Below are positions 10,680 through 19,843 of a stretch of 64,000 nt of DNA, piece after piece. Origin of the DNA: Chondrosia reniformis. Its lineage: Eukaryota; Porifera; Demospongiae; Chondrillida; Chondrillidae. Every line of letters begins with the position of its first letter. Within the stretch, counting starts at the first letter, position 1. The stretch covers positions 1,860,001 to 1,924,000 of the forward strand of contig OX359190.1 of the NCBI GenBank assembly GCA_947172415.1, in the 5' to 3' direction. The notes beneath the pieces are model-generated. The model did no database searches. It was given only the letters and a program-made list of their open reading frames with translations, and was not told the origin of the DNA. Made by a program: the position numbers and the translations under genes.

Positions 10680-13600
10680 ATGAACAAAGATAAAGTGAGT
10701 TTACTTAATTGTCTCTTGTAAGTAAAGATGGGCGGAGCCGCTCGGAATCGAACGGTCTGACTGCGTCTCCTACACTCATTTAAAAAGACACAGATATCGC
10801 AAGTAAACCTGCTCTGTCGGGACGTAGCTGGCATATCTTTACAGAGATTGTAGCTTCTGTTCGATTGGGTTTGTTTAGACTGTAGTTTTAAACCAGTCAA
10901 CTATACGTATAAAGCCACAAGTGATTCATATCCTTTTAGGGGACAAGTTAGAAAGCGAGAAACTGATTCCGTAATCTTTTCCATAACTGAATAACCTTTC
11001 TGTTGCTCTACTGGTGGGAATTACTATATTCATATGAAGTTTACTAAACTATGTATGCATGCACGTTAAGACAAGATTTACGTTAAGAATATTTAGACAA
11101 GAAGATTTACGGTACTTACAGACCTCAAAGTGTTCTTACAATAAGCTGCTACAGAACTTGCTCCTTCCATGTCATTCAGTTCTTCCAAACAGTGAATATT
11201 ATCTTTTCTTTCTTGTCTCTAATTAGATATTTCAAAGTGACCTCCTGACAGCTGGAGGAGGTCACTTCCTGAAACCAACTGAAATACCGGAATTGCCTAT
11301 TGGAACCAGTTATGGCAAAACTGTTGTCATCAATCAAAGAGTATTCGTCTGTGCAGAGCAGATAGTTCAGATTTATGATGTTAAAACCAATAAATGGTCA
11401 ACAATACCTCCATCTCCGTATTCTCGTAGTGGAGCCACCATCATAAACGATCAGTTAACTCTGATAGGAGACACTCGTAGCTATCGTCGCACTCCTACAT
11501 ACAAGCTAGTGACATGGACAGGTGAAGAATGGTTAGAGCTATATCCTCCATTGCACACTGCCCGATGCAGTCCAGGTGTTCTTGCTATTAAAGACTTAGT
11601 AGTTGTGTCTGGAGGAGAAGGAGCAGATAACAAACTAGTAGACACAATTGAATTCCTGGATATTAAGAATAAAAAGTGGATCCAGTCGAATCTGAAACTT
11701 CCTCAACCATTATCATATCACCACATGGCATTGTGTGGTGAATACATTTACATCTACTACTTGGGTGGTTATTTTTGGAGAATGAATAAGAAGACTTTTA
11801 TGGCTTCACTTACCAATAATGATGTACATCACTGGGAACAGCTCGAGAAGGCACCAAAGTACAGTTCACTATTACAATACAGCACCCTACCAGTCCTAGT
11901 AGGTCCAAAAGGAATCTTTATTTTCGAGAAGAAGAAGTGGACACAAATTAGTAAAGAAACATCTTATGCCGACAATTGTACGGCTTCCATCAACGGAACT
12001 GCGTTTCTCACCATTGGAGGACAATTACGAGGACATTATCAGAAAAGAGCTGTACTGTACGATATTGCAGTTGAGGTTAGTAACTTATTTAATTACAAAA
12101 CAAACATTATAAGGTATTAAAAAGTCTTGTTAACATTCATTGCTTCGCGTGCACTTTCTCCTTCAAATAGAAATATTAGAAGGTTTTATTTCCTTCGTTA
12201 GAGTCACCTAACTTGTGTGCGCTCAGTGTACATGAAGCGCATGTCAATGCTAACAAGACTTGTATTGTTTTAAGTTCTCGTACGAGTGTGTTCTACGAGC
12301 GCTCTCACGAGTTTAAGTGGTAATTTGATTCCACTAACGAAGACTGTTAAGTCTTCTTGCTCTTAGCATTTGAAGGAGAGTGTGTACGTTTTATAAAAGT
12401 GCCAAGTTTTAAAACGGTTTCTTGTCGCGCTACACATGTACTTTAAGAGAAAGTAGTTTTATAGAAGTGCTAAGTTGTAAATCGGCATTTAGACCTACAC
12501 TTGGAATTAATTTAACATCCTGTGTACGTTCGTGTGATTAGTTATAACTCTGCAGTAGTGTTGGTTGTAGACACAATTAATAAACTACTTCCTCAACAAT
12601 ACTGCTACAAAGTTTATTTGGCAGTCTAAAGTTTGACCAGTGAAAAATAGTCGTCAGCGTCTTAGGCAGATGATTATTACTTGTATTAAAGAGATTTTGC
12701 TTTCTTAAATTTGGTTTTCCTTGTTAAAGTTAGTATATGAAAGATAAATAAAGGCAAATAGATTTGTCAGTGAATGTTTTGAAAATTATTCATATAATTA
12801 TATTAGGATTTTAAGTATACGTAACTATAGGATTGTTCCTTGTTCCTCAATTGTAAGTTGACAATTTACTTTACAGCCAAAAATAGGAACTACATATACA
12901 GCTAGGTACTACATATACAGCTAGGTACTACGTATACAGCTAGGTACTGCATATGAATATTGACTTATTGACTCCTACAATGACTTGAGATGTGTTTGTT
13001 TCATACAGTATAATTGAACCATAACTTTAAATAGTTTGAATACTTTTTTTATAAAATGCTATTCCAAAGCTGTAGTGTACGTAGGTGTATAAGAGTATTA
13101 ACATGTATTCTTAGGAGGAAGACACTAGCTTGAAGGAGGGAGACAGTAGCTTGAAGAAGGGAGACACTAGCTTGAAGGGGGGAGACAGTAGCTTGAAGGA
13201 GGGAGACAGTAGCTTGAAGGAGGGAGACACTAGCTTGAAGGAGGTAGGTGCTAGCTTGAAGGAGGGAGGTGCTAGCTTGAAGGAGGGAGACAGTAGCTTG
13301 AAGGAGGGAGACAGTAGCTTGAAGGAGGGAGACACTAGCTTAAAGGAGGGAGACGCCAGCTTGAAGGAGGGAGGCGCTAGCTTGAAGGATGGAGACGCCA
13401 GCTTGAAGGAGGGAGGCGCTAGCTCGAAGGAGGGAGATGCTAGCTCAAAGGAGGGAGACGCTAGCTTGAAGGAGGGAGACAGTAGCTTGAAGGAGGGAGA
13501 CACTAGCTTGAAGGAGGGAGATGCTAGCTTGAAGGAAGGAGACGCTAGGTTGAAGGATGAATTTATTATTTTCAAGGTAGGTTTGTTGAAAGTTTATTTT

Positions 13601-16600
13601 GATATTTTTTACTGATATATTGTCATGTTGTAGGAGAAGGAAATGAAGGAGAAGCGGACATTGATTGATCAAGTAGAGAGATTGAAGCAATCTGAAAGAG
13701 AGTACGAGCTAAAGGTCCAAGAACTGATGGAGAGAAACACTCAGTTGAAGGTACGGTATCCTACTGTAGCACCTCCCACACCTCTGCTGATTTAACCTGG
13801 CTGGATGTATTAACACTACCTGCACACAACATCACTAGTTATCCACCAGTTTACACCTAATAGAGTAAGGATTACTTCTGTAACTACTTCCAACTTATCT
13901 TTTCATCTTTTGATGGTTCGTCTTTTGACTTTTTGGTAAATATTTTGTTGACAAAAGGTTTACCAAACTGTGTCTTTAGATGTCAAAAGATGAACCATCC
14001 AAAAGATACAGTACATATGGGACATACAGACACTTTGTTAAATAGATAGGCCAATTGAAGTCTCATCCAGACTGGTGAAAGTACATTGTGGACTAGAGAG
14101 CCGATAATGCACTGACATTACACATTATTTACAAATTTAATGAGTTTCACCTCTTGACTTTGGATCACAGCAAGTTAACACATCTCATATATGTACATAC
14201 AGATACGTATGCTATGATATATGTATATGCTAGTCTGTTGGGAATACTTTTACCAGATGTATTCAGAACTGAAATATCTGTGTTGATCTTTTTAATGTAC
14301 TTTTTATGAAGAAAATTGAATTTAATACATATCACTGATTAATTCCTTCCACAAGTGCTTGAAATTTGTTTAAATCTATTTCTACAAATGCTACATCTCA
14401 CTTCCATTGATATATGCTCTGTTGTGTGTATATACAGACGGAAGTAGCTGATTTGAGCAGCAAAGGAACAGAGACACAACAGAAAAACATTGAACGTCTT
14501 GAGGTATGAAGACACTGGAGAGGATTTATAATGTGTTATTTTACTTACAGGCTCTTAATACTGTAGGAGAGGATAGCTGAACTGACCAGAGAACTGAAAG
14601 ACACTCAGAAAGACAATCTACACCTGAAAGAACGTAATACAGATTTAATGGAGTCCAATAGCCAATCTACTGTAAGTGTCACTATTGACATGTAATGAAT
14701 ATGGTCTTTGATCAACCCTTTTTGATGTAGGAGAAGATGGCTGAACTAACTAGAGAACTGAGAGACACTCAGAAAGACAATCTACACCTGAAAGAACGTA
14801 ATACAGATTTAATGGAGTCCAACAGCCAGTCTACTGTGAGTGTCATTATTGACATGTAATGAATATGGTCTTTGATCAACCCTTTTTGATGTAGGAGAAG
14901 ATAGCTGAACTGACCAGAGAACTGAGAGACACTCAGAAAGACAATCTACACCTGAAAGAACGTAATACAGATTTAACGGAGTCCAACAGCCAGTCTACTG
15001 TGAGTGTCACTATTGACATGTAATGAATATGGTCTTTGATCAACCCTTTTTGATGTACGTAGGAGAAGATGGCTGAACTGACCAGAGAACTGAGAGACAC
15101 TCAGAAAGACAATCTACACCTGAAAGAACGTAATAACGATTTAACGGAGTCCAACAGCCAGTCTACTGTGAGTGTCACTATTGACATGTAATGAATATGG
15201 TCTTTGATTAACCCTTTTTGATGTAGGAGAAGATGGCTGAACTAACTAGAGAACTGAGAGACACTCAGAAAGACAATCTACACCTGAAAGAACGTAATAC
15301 AGATTTGAAGGAGTCCAACATTGAATTAAAGGAATCCATTTCAGAATTGAAGAAAACACATTCGGATTTAAGCAGCCAGACTACTGTATGTATCACTGTT
15401 GACATGTTATCCATACATGTTACATATAGTTACTTATCCAATCTTCTTATTGTAGGAGAAGATGGATGAACTGACTAGAGAACTGAGGGACACTCAAAGG
15501 AATGTAGACAAATTAGAATGTTCCAAAGTACACCTGGAAGAGCGTATCAATGACTTAAAGAAAACTAATTCTCTTCTGGAAGAAGGCAACTCTGAATTGA
15601 AGGTAATCCATCATACAGTATATATTCATACTTATCACTGTCACTTATCTCTATATACATACATACAAAAAATTCTACATTTTATTACATACATGTTAAT
15701 TTTATGGCATGTTTATCTAAAATAATAGCACTGTGTATATATGTGTACATTACATATGTATGTATATAAATATGAGATACATTCACGACTAGTAACTGAT
15801 TGACAAGACATCTATGTACTGCAATATAGACCAGACTCCAGCAGCAACAGCAAAGTACAGAAAGAGTTGCAGAGTTACAAGAGGAGAACATCAAACTGAG
15901 AGAAGAGAAGGTATTTCATTTCACTATTACTATACTCGGGAGTGATTATGGGTACTTCCTTTTAACATGTTTTTCTCAACTACCATAAAGGGTAGAGTGT
16001 AATAATTTGGGACAACTCATCTAACTTTGCTAACCTTAATTATGTCCCAAATTACCCTATGCTATAGTAGCGTACATACATAGTTACTTACTCCTGCAGA
16101 ATCACTGGATCTGCAATATACACCTTTTAGTTAAACCAGTGCATTATGAAATAGTAATATATGTACAGTCTGTCTACATTGATAGTAAGCGTGATATATG
16201 AATATCATTATTGAACAAGAAATGGTCTCTCTTTCAAACACCTTTCAAACACCTTTCAAACACCTTTCAAACACCTTGTATCAGCTGTGGAATAGACTGT
16301 TACAGATTTTTATAGCTTTTCTTCTAATATTTAGAAAACTGTTCATTCTTCTTATTTTTACTTGTGTAGAGCTTTCTCGAAGGTTCCTTGAAAGAAACTG
16401 AAGAGAGAAGGAAAGCTTTGGAGGAAGAAAAGAATAAAACTGAAAAGCAAGCTGAAGAGTTGAGGAGTAACATGTTGGGAAAGGTTGAAGGATTTGGTGC
16501 CATGTTAGAAGAAATGAAGAAATCATTAGACATGTTGGAAGGTTAGCTTTAGTCATTATTTTGCAAAGAAATGTACTAGACTTGTTAATTGAGCTGTTTG

Positions 16601-17646
16601 ATTCATTTCCACTATTTAGAGAAGCAAAGCAAAGGAGAATTAATGAGGTGAGTATGTACGTATAAGCAATTCATAAATCTTTAAGTTGGTCCTGATACAA
16701 TAGTCTATTACAGTTGACTTGTATCTATTTTTACTCATCAGATATAAAGTAAACATCACCACTGACAATAGTCTACAGGTGTGAAGGAAGCTAGTAATTT
16801 GACTTTAGTTGGGCAAAGTTGTTGTTACTTGTTTCTGAAAATATAGAGAAACTAAACTGACTCAAAATTTGAATGAAGTCTGGAATAATTGTTAATTTTT
16901 TAGTGAAGTTTAATAGAATCCGTACTAAACCCACTTATGGTTAGTTATGGCAAAATACAGTCAATTTTTAGAGAACTTTGACTCTTGCTAATTCCTTCAC
17001 CAGTAAGTCTTCCTACTTTAATTGTACTCAAATTGTTGGCTCACCATTTGAAGGGTCTGCCAGACCTCCTCTGCAGTCCCTGATCTCTGACTAATGTACA
17101 CCAGTTAACTGGGCCAGTTGACTATGTACACAGGAAGATTAATTCTCTAATTTTATTCATTACTCTTTAATGATATTCATATAGTATGTCTTATAGACTA
17201 GAATTCTGTGTTATTATGTCCTTATAATATTCACTCAGAAATTCTACAATAGATTACATGAAATATGTCCCTAGACACTCCTAAAAGGTGCATGATGTAC
17301 GTATCTAAGAATTAAGTATTTTATTACTTTCCACAGCACTGAACTCACAACCAGACACATGGATGTGTTACTGAGAAAGGTCATTGATAAAGTTCCTCAG
17401 AAATGGGAGGAAATTGCAATTTGCCTTCAGTTTGAGGACAATAAGATAGCCTCACTTAAGGATGGAAATTCAAAAATTGAAGAACGATGTAGAGCCATGC
17501 TGAGATCTTGGCTGAGACAAGATAAAGATACTGGTAGCCGTCCAAGGACCTTGAAAACCTTGTACACTGCACTTGTGGATCGAGACTGTAAACCTGAGGC
17601 ACTTAAACTTGTAGAAGAAGTGAAGGGACATGTGGAGAAGGAATGA
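10680..17646 (+). CDS. Kelch / coiled-coil stalk / Death-domain protein, copy 1 (intact)
   Basis: Fifteen exons join in frame to 941 codons: 10680-10694, 11227-12075, 13115-13576, 13634-13750, 14438-14503, 14567-14671, 14731-14835, 14895-14999, 15063-15167, 15227-15385, 15456-15602, 15830-15910, 16370-16541, 16620-16647 and 17337-17646. Residues 6-288 are kelch-like blades (VYDV-type strands such as VQIYDVKTNKWSTIPPSPYS, TIEFLDIKNKKW and VSGG turns). Residues 289-442 are 22 heptads of GDTSLKE type. Residues 443-840 are coiled coil (repeated ELTRELRDTQKDNLHLKERN). Residues about 846-935 are a Death domain (DKVPQKWEEIAICLQF, SWLRQDKDTGSRPRTLKTL). No signal peptide or membrane segment, so cytosolic. 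Death domains assemble by homotypic contacts in innate-immune and apoptotic signalling; a role here is inference. The 15-nt first exon (MNKDK) rests on phase and conservation in copies 3 and 4. Confidence 0.82.
12888..12952. repeat. About 20-bp intronic tandem repeat
   Basis: Three to four units containing CAGCTAGGTACTACATATA in kelch-Death intron 2. The same array recurs at about 42867-42925 and, with four cleaner units, at 53597-53665; copy 2 lacks it. The rest of this intron (12076-13114) is conserved among the four copies but shows no reading frame. Confidence 0.8.
13115..13576 (+). repeat. Heptad exon, 22 x 21-bp coding repeat
   Basis: The whole exon of copy 1 is a 21-bp repeat encoding GD(T/S/A)SLKE. 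Each heptad has one Leu, one Lys, a Glu-Gly step and a variable small residue. It is phase 0 at both ends, so unit gains, losses or skipping keep frame. Glycine in each heptad and a single hydrophobic position make a classical two-stranded coiled coil weak; an extended or beta-type stalk is equally possible. The reverse strand is also open, as an artefact of the repeat. Confidence 0.9.
13905..14006. mobile_element. About 100-bp intronic hairpin (MITE-like)
   Basis: ATCTTTTGATGGTTCGTCTTTTGAC on the left is matched by a reverse-complement arm around GTCAAAAGATGAACCATCC on the right, with a short loop near TTTTGTTGACAAAA. Longer versions with TTTTTGGACGTCTAAAGACG lie at the same intron position in copies 2 (25451-25566) and 3 (44148-44253). 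A truncated form is in copy 4 (54180-54253). Insertion therefore predates the array. Confidence 0.65.
14567..15385 (+). repeat. Tandem exon-intron duplication, 164-bp period
   Basis: Four 105-bp exons start at 14567, 14731, 14895 and 15063, followed by a related 159-bp exon at 15227. Introns between them are about 59-63 bp and nearly identical (TGACATGTAATGAATATGG, then a TTTTTGATGTAG acceptor). Each exon encodes 35 residues beginning E(K/R)(M/I)AELTREL. All are phase 0. Copies 2 and 3 have two such 105-bp exons plus a 180-bp one; copy 4 has longer fused versions. Confidence 0.92.
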
Positions 17647-18835
17647 TGGTTAGTTGATGTTAAGTGTGATGTTGTGTATATAGTTGAAGATTGATCTATG
17701 TGGGGAGTATAATGCAAGGGTGAGATAACCCTTTGTCAATCAAAGATGAGGTACCCTCTACTGGCTCTACTGGCCCTTTGTATGAAAGATGTATACAATT
17801 TTAACTGTTAAAAATCAGTAGCAAGTAAAGATATGTTAATTAAGAAAACTTAACAACAGTACGGTAACCTTATATGGTAATGAATAGTGCTTATTAGTTT
17901 GATGACTGTACCATTGATGACCAAGACTTGTGCCTCCTCTCCCTCCCATTGTTGTGGAAGTGAAGGAGTGGAGAGGGTGGGATCATAGATCTTATATACT
18001 ACATAACCAGGATTGGAAATGCGCAAATTATATATATTACATCACGTAGACCACAGTATAAATTTTCCTCCTATGTAATCAGTAAGGTTAGAGCTGATAG
18101 ACCGGGAAAAATTCTAATGCAAATGACTGACCATAGATAAAGTCGTTATATTTCTACAATGAATATATACTAAAGAGCAGATACATTCTCACGGTAATCG
18201 AAAATACCTAATACAGTGGTAAATGTAGACAAAAGATATTGTTCTTGTCTAACCTTGCAAATAAAGAAGGATATTTAATTATTGATAAGAAAAGTGTTGT
18301 TCATAATACATGTATGGCTTCTTTTTATTTCTTCATTTAACAATATTTCTCATCCTATTACGTACAGTATTATAAAGGAGAGCAACTTTGCAGTCTTTTA
18401 ACAAACTATTGGATTACAGAAAGAAATGAAACAATAATTAGAAGTAGTCCTGACAATCTCTTATACGTAACATATTTTTAGCTTCTCAATCATGTAGTTG
18501 GACTATTTGTATCGTTGTATTTCAAACAAAATTAGTGTTCCTTTAATATATCACTTGGTTGTTAGAGTTATGACAAAATTGTATAAGTTAGTGCCATCTG
18601 CAGCTGAAGAAATTTATTTATTCTATCATTACGTCGTTCAGTCTATTTGAGTTAATAAATTTTCTAAACACTGAACTTGGAGATTGCACGTTATGTCAAT
18701 TTAATTGGAGTTTATTGATATACTGTGACTATTTATATGCATGTATGTGTGCAGGAGTATATTTGTGAGTTAAGTGGTTCAAGTACTGTGAGGTTTCAAG
18801 TAAAGAGGTGACGAACTGTTCCACTTGAAAAGCAC
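17647..18835 (+). other. Intergenic DNA between kelch-Death 1 and elongase 1
   Basis: Contains the 3' flank of kelch-Death copy 1, an imperfect palindrome near 17935-17990 (CCTCCTCTCCCTCCCATTG against its near complement) that is shared with copies 2 and 4, and the AT-rich upstream flank of the elongase. No reading frame of note. Confidence 0.5.
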
Positions 18836-19564
18836 ATGATGACTGGAGCTGCAGGTCTTGAAGAGACAGTAGGACTCCGACTAACTGCTGTGACTACTAA
18901 ACTTTGCAGTTTACCTAGCTTTCCACTGTTCGTTGGTTATCTCGTTTTCACTTCATCTGCTCGTCCTATTTGGAAGGTGACTGCACCCGTGGATCTGAAG
19001 ATTCCATTAATATTGCACAATTTGACTTGCTTTGTGGCGAGTGTGTACACGTTCGTTGCTGGAGTGTACGCATTGACAACAACACCGTCTTTGCTCCCTG
19101 TTTCCGAAGGAAACTCTAACGTTATCCACGTCTTATATGCATATTGGATAAGCAAGGTGATTGAACTCTTGGATACCATATTTATTATCTTTCGACACAA
19201 GAAACGGCAGCTAACGGCGCTTTATGTTTTTCATCACTCGAGTATGCTGCTCCTTGCAGATTTCGCTTACAGCAGGACGCGTTGGATTCCAATATCAGTC
19301 GGTTTCACCATTAATTCCTTTGTATACATAGTCATGTACGGCTATTAAAACCTTGCAACATTCTACAGTCTCAGCTCAGCATGGTGGAAGAGAGGAGTGA
19401 CACAGCTGCAGATTATCCAGTTTTTGTTTGTTATTTATGTGGGAGTTTATGGCTATGTGAACTACGGGTATTGTATTTATTCCATTATTTATCCAGTAGC
19501 AATCTTATTATTCTTTATAAACTTTTACTATAATGCCTACTTATCCAAAAGATTCAAGAAGTAG
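18836..19564 (+). pseudogene. ELO-type fatty-acid elongase, copy 1, broken by a stop
   Basis: A single-exon reading frame matches ELOVL/ELO condensing enzymes, ER membrane proteins that add two carbons to acyl-CoA. Visible motifs are KVIELLDT (residues 107-114, the KxxExxDT box), a histidine box at 130-134 reading YVFHH in place of HxxHH, NSFVYIVMYGY (160-170), and QLQIIQF plus a lysine-rich C terminus (KRFKK) after the break. TAA at 19346-19348 replaces the Tyr codon kept in copy 2. The rest of the frame stays open to TAG at 19562-19564, so the full length would be 242 residues, slightly short for the family. Loss of the first box histidine and the stop together argue for a pseudogene. Confidence 0.82.
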
Positions 19565-19843
19565 TTAAAGAAGACTACGAGGAAGCTAAAGAAGAGACTG
19601 TATATTAAGAGAGTTTATATATAACAAGTCTTTTATTTCTATTACACCTTGCATATACATGCACCAAAGCAGCTACTTTTGTGTTGCATATAATTATTGT
19701 TGAATTGCATACCCAATTCATTTTCACTATTAAATTTTGCACGGTGTGTATAGAATTTTTGCAGTTGTAGAAAGCTTTTTAATTCATTAATGGATGTAAT
19801 ATTCATGTGACTGTCACATGACCTGATGTTCCTCACATCAGTA

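Noticed and set aside
10727..10765. tRNA-like T arm (GTTCGATTCC on minus)
   Set aside because: No matching 5' acceptor, D arm or anticodon arm upstream. It recurs only because the kelch-Death first intron is duplicated (40.51 and 51.40 kb).
13111..13575. Long minus-strand frame of FKLASPS repeats opposite the heptad exon (also at 24.9, 43.1 and 53.8 kb)
   Set aside because: The 21-bp repeat lacks stops on both strands. Splice signals and downstream coiled-coil exons support only the plus strand.
16281..16556. Minus-strand frame rich in Leu/Phe over stalk exon 13
   Set aside because: Antisense of a coiled-coil exon (Glu/Lys codons read as Phe/Leu).
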